From Variovorax boronicumulans (GTDB lineage Bacteria; Pseudomonadota; Gammaproteobacteria; Burkholderiales; Burkholderiaceae_C), in the NCBI RefSeq assembly GCF_030812215.1, contig NZ_JAUSSG010000002.1, forward strand, positions 576,507 through 640,506: DNA of 64,000 nucleotides, given 5' to 3'. The first letter of the stretch is position 1. Each line of letters begins with the position of its first letter. Of the stretch, positions 1 through 7,732 are shown in pieces. The notes under the pieces are model-generated. The model searched no databases. It saw nothing but the letters and a program-made list of their open reading frames with translations, and had not been told where the DNA came from. The position numbers and the translations under genes were made by a program.

Positions 1-126
1 TCGATCGACGTGCAGATCCTGCGCCTGCGGCGAAAGATCGAGGTCGATGCCTCGTCGCCGCAGTTCATCCGCACCGAGCGCGGTGCGGGTTACGTGTTCG
101 ATACGCCGGTCGACGCGCTGAACTAG
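1..126 (+). CDS. Response regulator, OmpR/PhoB type (C-terminal end only)
   Basis: The window opens inside this gene; only about 41 codons remain before the TAG at 124-126. The visible residues (LRRKIE, then RTERGAGYVFD) are the end of the winged-helix DNA-binding domain of OmpR/PhoB regulators: the recognition helix tail followed by the conserved G-x-G-Y hairpin wing. It runs convergently into the DUF4148-DUF305-YVTN operon with only 4 bases between the stops. The target genes cannot be named from this fragment; a heavy-metal (CopR/CusR-like) role would fit the neighbouring operon but is inference. Confidence 0.85.
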   Translation, partial: SIDVQILRLRRKIEVDASSPQFIRTERGAGYVFDTPVDALN

Positions 127-130
127 GGCC

Positions 131-1588
131 TCAAAGGCCCTGCACCTGCACCGGCTTGCCGGGCTGGCCCGCCACCTGCGGCGCGATCACCAGATAGCGC
201 CGCGAAGCTTGCGCATTCGACTGCACGATCTGCCGGATCGGCCCGATGGCGTTCACGATGGCCGAGCCCGCGGGGTTGGTCATGAAGTTGGCCAGCGGCT
301 GCAGCGCGCCGCCGCCATCGGGCTGCTCGGCGAGTGCCAGCACATAGGGCGCCTTCGGCTCGAGCCCCGTCGCGGACGCTTGCAGCACCTGCGTGAGCCC
401 CTGGTCGAACAGCGTCACGCTGGTGGGCGTACCCGCCTTGTCGCCCTGCACGGCCACGAGCGTCAGGTGCGCGGCCTGCCCCGCCACGCCGAGCGGCTGC
501 AGCCCCTGCAGGCCGTCGCCCTCCGGCACCGCATTCGGCACATAGGCAATCGCCTGCGGCGCCTGGCCGATGGGCACTTCGCCCACGACCTTGTTCGTCG
601 CCGTGTCGATGGCGGCGAGCGCGTCGGCGTTCTCCAGCCCCACGTAGATGCGCGAGCCGTCGCCCGAAGGCCAGATGCCGTGCGGCAGCTTGCCGACCGG
701 AATGGTTGCGACCTGCGAGAAATCGTCGGTGCGGAACACCTTCACCTGGTTGAGCCCGCCGATGGTCACGTAGGCGAAGGTGCCCTTCTTCGTGGCGGCG
801 AAGTTGACGTGGTTGGTGATCGGCCCGGTGTCGAACGACTTGATGACCGCGAACGGCGGCTTCGCATCGAACACCATCGTGCGGCCTACGTCCTTGAGGG
901 TGAGCCACACCTGCCTGCCATCGGGCGTGGCCGCGATGTTGGGGCAGAACGGGCTGTCCTGCTCCACGCGGCCGACGATCTGTTTCGTGGCGGTGTCGAT
1001 CACCACCGTCTCTGGGTTGAATGAGGAGCACACGTAGCCGTACTTGCCGTCCGGCGAGAAGATCTGCATGCCGGGCCCGGCGGGCGTGACGATGCGGGTC
1101 TTCTCCTCGAAGGTGGCCGCATCGATCACCGACACGTAGTTCTCGCCGCGCACCGTGACCCACACCTCCTTGCCGTTGGGCGTGAAGAAGGCCTCGTGCG
1201 GCGAGCGGCCGACGTAGGTGGTGTGCTTGACGGCGTTGGTCGCGGTGTCGATGAAGGTCACCGAGTTCGAGCCGATCGACACGATGGCGAGCGTGCGGTG
1301 GTCGGGCGAGAAGCCCATGCCGTGCACCAGCACCTGGCCCTTGTAGAGCGGGCTGAAATTGCCAGGCGACGGATCGCCCAGGCGGATCACGCCCAAGAGC
1401 TTGTTGTCGACCGGATCGGTCACGGAGACGGTGTTGGAGAACTGCTCGGCGGCGTAGACGCGGTCGCGGTGGCTCACCGGAATGTCGGCTGACGCGGCGG
1501 CGCCGGGGACCTGGCCCGCTTCCGCGAATGACGAGGCGAGAAAAAGCGATGCGCACAGCAGCGCGGCGGCGTGACGAATGGGGGTCAT
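131..1588 (-). CDS. Periplasmic YVTN-type beta-propeller protein
   Basis: 485 residues. A signal peptide (hydrophobic stretch ending around SSFAEA) is followed by a series of roughly 40-residue blades of the YVTN/NHL type, with recurring patterns such as VIDTATNKVVGEV, IDTATKQIVGRV and FSPDGKYGYV. The last ~110 residues leave the blade pattern and form a separate beta-rich domain. The ATG was chosen because it overlaps the upstream DUF305 stop by 4 bases (ATGA), giving translational coupling; the longer open frame upstream has no merit. Last gene of a three-gene operon (DUF4148, DUF305, this one). Such propellers are scaffolds or metal/redox-cofactor holders; the ligand is not evident here. 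Confidence 0.85.
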   Translation of the reverse strand: MTPIRHAAALLCASLFLASSFAEAGQVPGAAASADIPVSHRDRVYAAEQFSNTVSVTDPVDNKLLGVIRLGDPSPGNFSPLYKGQVLVHGMGFSPDHRTLAIVSIGSNSVTFIDTATNAVKHTTYVGRSPHEAFFTPNGKEVWVTVRGENYVSVIDAATFEEKTRIVTPAGPGMQIFSPDGKYGYVCSSFNPETVVIDTATKQIVGRVEQDSPFCPNIAATPDGRQVWLTLKDVGRTMVFDAKPPFAVIKSFDTGPITNHVNFAATKKGTFAYVTIGGLNQVKVFRTDDFSQVATIPVGKLPHGIWPSGDGSRIYVGLENADALAAIDTATNKVVGEVPIGQAPQAIAYVPNAVPEGDGLQGLQPLGVAGQAAHLTLVAVQGDKAGTPTSVTLFDQGLTQVLQASATGLEPKAPYVLALAEQPDGGGALQPLANFMTNPAGSAIVNAIGPIRQIVQSNAQASRRYLVIAPQVAGQPGKPVQVQGL

Positions 1589-2061
1589 GGGTTGTCTCGG
1601 TGCTCCATGTGCATGCCGGGCATCGTGTGTGGTGGATGCGGCAAGGAATTTGTCGTGTCGGTGGCGGCAAGGCCCTGCGTCGGTGCAGGTGCCGAGGGCG
1701 GCAGCGGCTGGCCGAGCGCGAGGCGCATCGCCGCGATCTCCTGCTGCTGCTCGACGATGATTTCCTGCGCGATGCGGCGCAGTTGCTCGTTGCGGCCGTA
1801 GCGCAACTCGGCCTGCGCCATTTCGATCGCGCCCTGGTGGTGCGGAATCATCATCGCGGCGAAATCGCGATCGACGTCGCCGGAGGGCTTGATCTCCATC
1901 GCGGCCATCATCCGGCTCATGGCGGCGTCGTTCTCGGCGGCGAAGGCGGCGGCGAGCGAGTCGGCCGCCGCGGGCAACACGCCCACGGCAGCGACCAGCG
2001 CCGCAACCGCCCCAGCCGCCAGCGCGATGCCGCGCTGGCGGCGCGGGGACGCGGCGCTCAC
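1585..2061 (-). CDS. DUF305 family protein, metal-binding-like tail
   Basis: 158 residues with an N-terminal hydrophobic export or anchor segment (about residues 11-33). The DUF305 signature is clear: MMIPHHQGAIEMA at about residues 70-82, with paired His 74-75, then a long helix rich in Glu/Gln. The C-terminal 16 residues form a Met/His-rich tail (HTMPGMHMEH) resembling copper-binding segments of periplasmic copper proteins. DUF305 proteins are ferritin-like helical bundles often found with copper or silver resistance genes. It overlaps DUF4148 upstream (2058-2061) and the propeller gene downstream (1585-1588) by 4 bases each, so the three are probably made in fixed proportion. Confidence 0.85.
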   Translation of the reverse strand: MSAASPRRQRGIALAAGAVAALVAAVGVLPAAADSLAAAFAAENDAAMSRMMAAMEIKPSGDVDRDFAAMMIPHHQGAIEMAQAELRYGRNEQLRRIAQEIIVEQQQEIAAMRLALGQPLPPSAPAPTQGLAATDTTNSLPHPPHTMPGMHMEHRDNP

Positions 2062-2540
2062 TGGCCTGCGCTCTGCGGCGCGGCCATTGCGACTGCGCTG
2101 TTCGTCGCCGCTGCATTACCGCCGTGCGCAAGGAAGAACGAGCCGCTGTCTTCGCCGTAGAGCGCATCGAAGTGACCGCCCTTCTCGGCCGCGGCCAGCT
2201 CGGCCTTGACCTCGGCGCGCGGCTCGGTCGACTTGAAGTTGCGCGAGAGGTAAGCCGAACCGCTGTCGGTGGCGACCAGCACGCCGAGCGTGCCGTCGGC
2301 CTTGGCCTGTGCCAGTTCGGCCTTCACTTCGGCGCGCGGTTCGCTCGACTGGAAATGGCGCGACAGGTAGGCCGAGCCGCTGTCTTCGCCCGTCAGCGCA
2401 GCCAGTTGGCCGCTGGCCTGGGCCGCCTTCAATTGCGCGACGACCTCGGCGCGGGTCAGGCTCTGGGCCGAGGCGGCACCGGCCGCGGTGAGCATCACGG
2501 TGGCGGCAAGTGCAGCCATGGCGGCATTGAGTTTCTTCAT
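2058..2540 (-). CDS. DUF4148 protein with three tandem 39-residue repeats
   Basis: 160 residues. Signal peptide with likely cleavage after ASA (residue 25). The mature part consists of three near-identical repeats of period 39, each beginning RAEV (residues 30, 69, 108) and containing D/E-SGSAYLSR and SxEPRAEVKAEL. DUF4148 normally occurs once in short secreted betaproteobacterial proteins, so a triplicated form is uncommon. Start is supported by an AAGGAAA stretch just upstream. It is the first gene of the DUF4148-DUF305-propeller operon. Function unknown. Confidence 0.8.
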   Translation of the reverse strand: MKKLNAAMAALAATVMLTAAGAASAQSLTRAEVVAQLKAAQASGQLAALTGEDSGSAYLSRHFQSSEPRAEVKAELAQAKADGTLGVLVATDSGSAYLSRNFKSTEPRAEVKAELAAAEKGGHFDALYGEDSGSFFLAHGGNAAATNSAVAMAAPQSAGQ

Positions 2541-2554
2541 GATCGTTTCCTTCT

Positions 2555-2566
2555 AGATGCGCATCT
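2555..2566. promoter_or_regulatory. Perfect palindrome upstream of the DUF4148 operon
   Basis: AGATGCGCATCT is a perfect 12-bp palindrome 15 bases upstream of the DUF4148 ATG, just outside the ribosome binding site. It could be an operator or part of the 5' leader. There is no independent evidence, and its closeness to the start makes a repressor site or an RNA element equally possible. Confidence 0.3.
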
Positions 2567-2776
2567 GAAAAAGTAGAAGGGGTGCGCCGGCAGACACGCG
2601 TCCGGCAAGCCCCAAGCCAACACGGGGTGATCCAGGCACCGGGGGCGGTGCTTGTCTCGGGCTCTACTTTGCGAAGCGCGCGTTGCGCACGGATTGCGCG
2701 CGCGGCGCGGCCGATTCAGATGAAGCGGGAACGATTGCAGATGAAATACGCGGCCGTTTTCCTTTGGCCTTTCGGG

Positions 2777-3100
2777 CTATTCGATCCAGCGGTTGGCCCA
2801 CTGGTTGAGTGGTGTCAGCCGTTTGACGAGTTCACCGCCCGCCTCGGTGAGCACATAGCCCGTGCCCGAGAGCTCGACGATGCCGGCTGTGCGCAACTCC
2901 TTGAGCCGGTCGTTCAGCACCGAGGGCGACATGTCGTCCGTGCTCACCCGCAGCGCCCTGAAGCTCTGCGGCGCGCCGTCGCGCAGTTCCCAAAGGATGC
3001 GCAGCGTGCCCTTGCGGCCCAGTTGCTCCAGCAGCCGCATGATGGGCCGCCGCGCTGCTGGCGCGGGCTGCGGCGCCGATGCTTCCTCTTCGTTTTCCAT
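2777..3100 (-). CDS. HxlR-family transcriptional regulator
   Basis: 107 residues, the usual length for HxlR winged-helix regulators. After an acidic/Pro-rich N-terminus comes the winged-helix core: RKGTLRILWELRDG (helix 1-2), FRALR, then SVLNDRLKELRTAGIVE (recognition helix and helix 4) and the wing ending in LTEAG. Unlike many redox- or electrophile-sensing HxlR proteins it has no Cys in the N-terminal part. It is divergent from the AhpD-like gene, and the shared intergenic region holds two matching inverted repeats, so it most likely controls that gene and itself. Confidence 0.88.
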   Translation of the reverse strand: MENEEEASAPQPAPAARRPIMRLLEQLGRKGTLRILWELRDGAPQSFRALRVSTDDMSPSVLNDRLKELRTAGIVELSGTGYVLTEAGGELVKRLTPLNQWANRWIE

Positions 3101-3133
3101 GTCGTGCTTTCGGTGATCGAACGGCCGCCATTG

Positions 3134-3152
3134 CGCTACGGATTACGTAGCG
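3134..3152. promoter_or_regulatory. Operator 1: CGCTACG-N5-CGTAGCG
   Basis: Perfect 7-bp inverted repeat with a 5-base spacer between the divergent hxlR and ahpD-like genes. It falls in the spacer of a possible plus-strand promoter, TTGCGC (3131-3136), 17 bases, TAGACT (3154-3159). HxlR regulators bind inverted repeats of this kind as dimers; the promoter assignment is tentative. Confidence 0.6.
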
Positions 3153-3165
3153 ATAGACTGCGCCG

Positions 3166-3190
3166 AATCGCTACGCTTTTCGTAGCGATT
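3166..3190. promoter_or_regulatory. Operator 2: AATCGCTACG-N5-CGTAGCGATT
   Basis: Perfect 10-bp inverted repeat with a 5-base spacer (CTTTT). Its core is identical to operator 1, and the two centres are about 35 bp apart, a little over three helical turns, which would put two dimers on roughly the same face of the DNA. It lies 29 bases upstream of the AhpD-like start codon. Confidence 0.65.
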
Positions 3191-3218
3191 TCAACGCATT
3201 CTACGAAGGATTCCGACC

Positions 3219-3797
3219 ATGACGACTGCCGCCATGCCAAGCGCTCGCACGCCTCGCATTCCACCGCTCGAAGCCCCCTTTCCCGAACCGATTGCCGACC
3301 TGCTGGCGCGAATGAACCCGCCCGGAAGACCCGAGATCCTCGCGCTCTTCCGCGTGCTGGCCATCAACCCGGAACTCGCAGAGCGAACACTGGGGCTGGG
3401 CCGCTATCTCCTGGGTCGCAAGGCGGCCGTCAGCCTGCGCGACCGCGAGGTGGTGATCACCCGCGCCTGCGCCCGCTGCGGCGCCGAGTACGAATGGGGC
3501 GTGCATGTGGCGGCCTTCGCCGATGCGGCCGGATTCAACGAGGTCAACCGGCGCGTGATGGCGTCCGTGGCCGAAGACGTGGCGCAACTCGCGCCGCGCG
3601 ACCGGCTGCTGGTGCGGCTGGTCGATCAGTTGCACGACCACAGCGACATCGACGAGGCGCTCTGGCAATCGCTCGGCGAACACTGGAGCCACGCGCAACT
3701 GATCGAGCTGATGATGCTCGCAGGCTGGTATCACGCGGTGAGCTATGTGTGCAACGCGGCGCGCGTGCCGCTGGAGAAATGGAGCGCGCGCTGGTAG
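3219..3797 (+). CDS. AhpD-like / carboxymuconolactone decarboxylase family protein
   Basis: 192 residues. The family motif is present: VVITRACARCGAEYEWGVH, with Cys84, Cys87, Glu90 and His96 forming the E-x-x-x-C-x-x-C-x-x-H-like constellation, although the spacing is the variant seen in the CMD subfamily that resembles 4-carboxymuconolactone decarboxylase. The C-terminal half (LIELMMLAGWYHAVSYVCN) is the second helical part of the fold. Controlled, by location, by the divergent HxlR regulator. A role in detoxifying peroxides or electrophiles is plausible for such pairs, but the substrate cannot be read from sequence. Confidence 0.82.
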   Translation: MTTAAMPSARTPRIPPLEAPFPEPIADLLARMNPPGRPEILALFRVLAINPELAERTLGLGRYLLGRKAAVSLRDREVVITRACARCGAEYEWGVHVAAFADAAGFNEVNRRVMASVAEDVAQLAPRDRLLVRLVDQLHDHSDIDEALWQSLGEHWSHAQLIELMMLAGWYHAVSYVCNAARVPLEKWSARW

Positions 3798-3862
3798 GCC
3801 CGGGGGCGTGGAACGCTCCCCTGCAATTGACCGATCCCAAGGCGACCGCTAGGATCTTTGGC

Positions 3863-3940
3863 ATGGTTGCTCATGCTTCTTTGCCCTCCCGACTTGTCCG
3901 CGCATGCTGTCTCGGCCTGCCAAGGGGCACTTGCGGCTAG
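3863..3940 (+). CDS. Cysteine-rich leader peptide upstream of cysS
   Basis: A 25-codon frame, ATG at 3863 and TAG at 3938-3940, preceded by AGGA at 3851-3854 (8-base spacing). It has Cys codons at positions 15 and 16 (TGC TGT, 3905-3910) and at 24 (TGC, 3932-3934): three Cys in 25 residues, two adjacent. It is followed by a terminator hairpin (3966-4002) and then by the cysteinyl-tRNA synthetase gene at 4037. This is the architecture of ribosome-mediated transcription attenuation, with stalling at Cys codons when Cys-tRNA is short. Translation is inferred, not shown. Confidence 0.72.
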   Translation: MVAHASLPSRLVRACCLGLPRGTCG

Positions 3941-3965
3941 CACCTGATCTTCGTCCGCATCCCTG

Positions 3966-4002
3966 AGGCCACCCGTTGAAAGACCGGTGGCCTTTTTGTT
4001 TT
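3966..4002 (+). terminator. Attenuator terminator before cysS
   Basis: AGGCCACC (3966-3973) pairs perfectly with GGTGGCCT (3986-3993) across a 12-base loop and runs into TTTTTGTTTT (3993-4002), a canonical intrinsic terminator. It lies between the leader peptide and the cysS start, so it would end transcripts before the gene. GGCCT at 3914-3918, inside the leader frame, could pair with AGGCC (3966-3970) as a competing structure; TGCGG (3932-3936) and CCGCA (3955-3959) form another. The full set of alternative folds was not computed. Confidence 0.75.
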
Positions 4003-4036
4003 GCGCAACCGGCAACTCTCTCCACGAAAGGCCCGA

Positions 4037-5416
4037 ATGTCCCTTGCCTTGTACGACACCTGGTCGCGCACCGTGCGCCCCTTCGCTCCCTTGCAGACCG
4101 ACCACGTGGGCCTGTACTGCTGCGGGCCGACGGTGTACGACTACGCGCACATCGGCAACCTTCGAACCTATGTGTTCGAGGATGTGCTGCGTCGCGTGCT
4201 GATGCTGAACGGGTACGAGGTCCGGCACATCGTCAACATCACCGACGTCGGGCACCTGGTCTCGGATGCCGACGAGGGCGAGGACAAGATGGAGAAAGGA
4301 AGCCGTCGAACCGGCAAGTCCGCCTGGGAGATCGCGGAGCACTACACCGAAGCCTTCCTGTCCGACTGGCGGGCGTTGAACCTGCTGGAGCCCACCGCGT
4401 GGCCGCGTGCGACCGACCATATCCCCGAGCAACTGGAATTCATCGCGGCCTTGCAGCGCAAGGGCTACACTTACCAGACAGCCGACGGCCTGTACTTCGA
4501 CACAACCAGGCAGGACGACTACGGCCATCTGGCCCGCCTCGACCGCGCAGGACTTCGCGCCGGCACGCGTGTCGCAATGGGCGAGAAGCGCGATGTTTCC
4601 GATTTCGCCCTCTGGAAGTTCAGTCCGATGAACTCGAAGCGGCAGATGGAATGGGACAGCCCCTGGGGCCGTGGCTTTCCCGGCTGGCACATCGAATGCT
4701 CAGCCATGTCCGCCAAGCACCTGGGGCCGTGGTTCGATATCCACTGCGGTGGAGAGGACCACATCGGCGTGCATCACAGCAATGAAATCGCGCAGACGCA
4801 GGCATGCCACGGCACCCGGCTCGCTAACTTCTGGATGCATGGCCACTTCCTCATGCTCGACGACAGGAAGATGGCCAAGACGGACGGCGATTTCGTGCGC
4901 CTGCAGACACTGGTCGATCAAGGCATCGATCCCCTGGCCTACCGTTATCTCTGCCTCACGGCGCACTACCGAAGCACCTTGCGCTTCACCGAGGAAGCAA
5001 TCACCGCAGCGCAATCCGCGCTGGACCGCTTGCGCAAGGCGTACCTGGATTGGCCTGGCGGTGGCACGGCCGACGAAGGGTTCGTGCGTCGCTTCGACGC
5101 CGAGGTCGGTCAGGACCTCAACCTGCCGCGCGCGCTGGCGGTTCTCTGGGAGCTGGTCAGAAGCGAACTGCCGGCGGCAACCCGGCGCGCCACGGTCGAC
5201 CATTTCGACACCGTGCTGGGACTTCGGCTGGCCGAGTGGCAGGTGCTCGCTCCGGACATTCCCGCGAACGTTGCAGCCCTGCTCACGGTCCGCGAGGAAG
5301 CACGCGCCGGCAAGAATTGGGCAGAGGCCGATCGCTTGCGCGATGCATTGCGGGCCCTGGGCTGGCGGGTCGAGGACAGCGCGAGCGGGCAGCGGTTGAG
5401 CCCGGACGAGAAGTAA
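4037..5416 (+). CDS. cysS: Cysteinyl-tRNA synthetase, divergent form
   Basis: 459 residues, normal length. Charges tRNA-Cys with cysteine in the cytoplasm. Class Ia hallmarks are present but altered: HIGN (residues 38-41) instead of HIGH, and KMAKTDG (278-284) instead of KMSKSLG. Zinc ligands are recognisable: Cys28 or Cys29 in YCCGPTVYD, the Cys of GWHIECSAM, and His/Glu in GEDHIGVHHSNEIAQ, where most bacteria have GSDLMFPHHENEIAQ. Start at 4037 matches the family N-terminus; the longer frame would overlap the terminator. It is preceded by the Cys leader and attenuator. The unusual motifs suggest an accessory or resistance paralogue; whether a standard CysRS exists elsewhere is unknown. Confidence 0.9.
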   Translation: MSLALYDTWSRTVRPFAPLQTDHVGLYCCGPTVYDYAHIGNLRTYVFEDVLRRVLMLNGYEVRHIVNITDVGHLVSDADEGEDKMEKGSRRTGKSAWEIAEHYTEAFLSDWRALNLLEPTAWPRATDHIPEQLEFIAALQRKGYTYQTADGLYFDTTRQDDYGHLARLDRAGLRAGTRVAMGEKRDVSDFALWKFSPMNSKRQMEWDSPWGRGFPGWHIECSAMSAKHLGPWFDIHCGGEDHIGVHHSNEIAQTQACHGTRLANFWMHGHFLMLDDRKMAKTDGDFVRLQTLVDQGIDPLAYRYLCLTAHYRSTLRFTEEAITAAQSALDRLRKAYLDWPGGGTADEGFVRRFDAEVGQDLNLPRALAVLWELVRSELPAATRRATVDHFDTVLGLRLAEWQVLAPDIPANVAALLTVREEARAGKNWAEADRLRDALRALGWRVEDSASGQRLSPDEK

Positions 5417-5428
5417 AAGCCGTGCAGC

Positions 5429-7726
5429 CTACTTGGGGGCCCGCATCAACCGCAGCCCGTTCGCCACCACCAGCAGGCTCGCCCCCATGTCGGCGAACAC
5501 CGCCATCCACATCGTCGCGCTGCCGAACACCGCGAGCACGAAGAACACGCCCTTGATGCCGAGCGCCAGCGTGATGTTCTGCCACAGCACCGCGTGCGCG
5601 CGGCGCGAGAGGCGGATCGTCTCGGGAATGCGGCGCAGGTCGTCGTTCATGATGACCACGTCGGCCGCTTCCATCGCGGTGTCGGTGCCCGCGCCGCCCA
5701 TGGCGAAGCCGATGTCGGCCTGCGCGAGCGCCGGTGCGTCGTTGATGCCGTCGCCGGTCATCGCGACCGCGCCGTAGCGCGCCTGCATGGCCTTGATGGC
5801 GCCGAGCTTCTCTTCGGGCAGCAGGTTGCCGCGCACGTCCTCGATGCCGGCGTGGCCGCCGATGGTCCTGGCGGTTGCGGCGTTGTCGCCGGTGAGCATC
5901 ACGGGCACGACGCCGAGGGCGCGCAATTCAGCCACGGCGGCTTGCGACGATTCCTTGATCGTGTCGGCGACGGCGAACAGCGCGAGCACCGCCTGGCTCG
6001 ATGCGAGCAAGGTCACGGTGCGGCCCGCCTCTTCATGGCGCTTGAGCTCGGCTTCGAGCGCCGGGGTGCACAGGCCCTTCTCCTCGATCAAACGGTGATT
6101 GCCGAGCATGTAGCCCTGCCCCGAAAGCACGGCCTGCACGCCGCGCCCCGGCAGCGCGGTGAAGTCGCCGACCTCTTCGCGCTCGCCCTTCAGGCCCTCG
6201 GCGATGGCCTTCGACACGGGATGGTCCGAGCGGCCCGCGATGCTCGCGGCGATCGCGAACACCACCGCTTCGTTGCTGCCCGAGGCATCGAGCACCGTCG
6301 ATTCGACCAGCTTCGGCTTGCCTTCGGTGATGGTGCCCGTCTTGTCGAGCGCCACCGCCTTGAGCTTGCGTGCCTCTTCGAGGTAAGTGCCGCCCTTGAT
6401 CAGGATGCCGCGCCGCGCAGCCGATGCGAGCGCGCTCACGACGGTGACGGGCGTCGAGATCACCAGCGCGCATGGGCATGCGATGACCAGCAGCACCAGC
6501 GCCTTGTAGATGGCCTGCAGCCAGGTCCAGTCCATGAAGAGCGGCGTGAACAGCGCAATGGCCAGCGCCAGCACGAAGACCGCGGGCGTGTAGATCGCGG
6601 CGAACCGGTCGACGAAACGCTGCGTGGGCGCCCGCGTGCCCTGCGCCTCTTCGACCGCGTGGATGATGCGCGCGAGCGTGGTGTTGGCCGCCACCGCCGT
6701 GACGCGGAATTCCAGCGCGGCGGTCTGGTTGATGGTGCCCGCGAAGACCGGGTCGCCCACGGTCTTGTCGACCGGAATGCTCTCGCCCGTGACCGGTGCC
6801 TGGTCGATGGCGCTCAGGCCCGCGGTGACCACGCCGTCGAGCGGCACGCGCTCGCCGGGACGGATGCGCGCGATGGCGTCGAGCGCCACGGCGTCCGCCC
6901 TCATGGTCTGCCAGCTGCCGTCGGGTTGCTTGACTTCAGCCTGTTCGGGTGCGAGCGCGAGCAGGCTCTGGATCGCGTTGCGGGCGCGGTCGACGGCGCG
7001 GGCTTCGATCAGCTCGGCAATCGCATAGAGCGCCATCACCATCGCGGCCTCGGGCCACTGGCCGATGACGAAGGCACCGGTCACGGCAACGGCCATCAGC
7101 GCGTTGATGTTGAGGCGCCCGCGCACCAGTGCGCCGAAGCCCTTCTTGTAGGTGTCGAGGCCGGCCAGGCCGATGGCTGCGAGCGCGAGCACCATCTCGG
7201 CGGCCATGAAGCCCACGCCGTCGAGGGCCAGGAAGGAGATCGATTCGGCCGCGATGGCCAGCACCAGCGCGGCGACAAGGCGCGCGAGACCGGTGCTCAT
7301 TCCCGCAATGCGCGCGGGAGCGGCCGGGGCAGCCGTGCCGCCGACCGGCTCGGGCTTGAAGCCGGCCTTGCGGATCGCATCGAGCGCTCGGGGCAGCGCG
7401 CCATCGTCGGCCGTGATGGCCATGGTGCGCTCGCCGAGGCGAAAGCGCAGCCCCTGGATGCCGGCCACCGGCTCGAGCGCGCGGCGGATCTCGGACTCCT
7501 CGACCGCGCAGTCCATCGTGGGAATGCGAAAAAGCAAGGCGCCCTTGGGAATGTCGGCGGTGTCCACGGCAGGTGGTGACGAACCGCAGACCGGGTTGCC
7601 GCAGCAAGACGTTTCGGCGTGGGCATGGGCGTGGGCGTGCGCGGGTCCATGGGAGTGATCGTGACCATGGTCGTGGTCGTGATGAAGGGCCGGCGTCACG
7701 GGCTTCAGGGCGTTCTGGTTCGTCAT
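5429..7726 (-). CDS. cadA: Heavy-metal-translocating P1B-type ATPase (Zn/Cd/Pb type)
   Basis: 765 residues, inner membrane. Exports divalent soft metals with ATP. N-terminus is His/Asp-rich (residues 15-38) with nearby Cys pairs (SCCGNPVC), then a heavy-metal-associated domain whose usual CxxC is reduced to MDCAVEE. The CPC translocation motif is at 417-419 in transmembrane segment 6, the phosphorylation site DKTGT at 461-465, then the SDHPVSKA histidine motif, MLTGDN and GDGINDAP. CPC with a single-Cys HMA and His-rich tail fits the Zn/Cd/Pb group (CadA/ZntA/PbrA). Divergent from the MerR-type regulator with a classic MerR-type promoter between. Convergent with cysS, 12 bases between stops. 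Confidence 0.93.
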   Translation of the reverse strand: MTNQNALKPVTPALHHDHDHGHDHSHGPAHAHAHAHAETSCCGNPVCGSSPPAVDTADIPKGALLFRIPTMDCAVEESEIRRALEPVAGIQGLRFRLGERTMAITADDGALPRALDAIRKAGFKPEPVGGTAAPAAPARIAGMSTGLARLVAALVLAIAAESISFLALDGVGFMAAEMVLALAAIGLAGLDTYKKGFGALVRGRLNINALMAVAVTGAFVIGQWPEAAMVMALYAIAELIEARAVDRARNAIQSLLALAPEQAEVKQPDGSWQTMRADAVALDAIARIRPGERVPLDGVVTAGLSAIDQAPVTGESIPVDKTVGDPVFAGTINQTAALEFRVTAVAANTTLARIIHAVEEAQGTRAPTQRFVDRFAAIYTPAVFVLALAIALFTPLFMDWTWLQAIYKALVLLVIACPCALVISTPVTVVSALASAARRGILIKGGTYLEEARKLKAVALDKTGTITEGKPKLVESTVLDASGSNEAVVFAIAASIAGRSDHPVSKAIAEGLKGEREEVGDFTALPGRGVQAVLSGQGYMLGNHRLIEEKGLCTPALEAELKRHEEAGRTVTLLASSQAVLALFAVADTIKESSQAAVAELRALGVVPVMLTGDNAATARTIGGHAGIEDVRGNLLPEEKLGAIKAMQARYGAVAMTGDGINDAPALAQADIGFAMGGAGTDTAMEAADVVIMNDDLRRIPETIRLSRRAHAVLWQNITLALGIKGVFFVLAVFGSATMWMAVFADMGASLLVVANGLRLMRAPK

Positions 7727-7732
7727 GAAGGC

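Noticed and set aside
126..140. GGGCCT-CAA-AGGCCC stem across the two convergent stops
   Set aside because: Only 6 bp and no T-run, so too weak to call a terminator.
3863..4002. T-box riboswitch upstream of cysS
   Set aside because: No T-box bulge or specifier-loop layout was evident; the Cys-rich leader frame followed by a terminator explains the region better.
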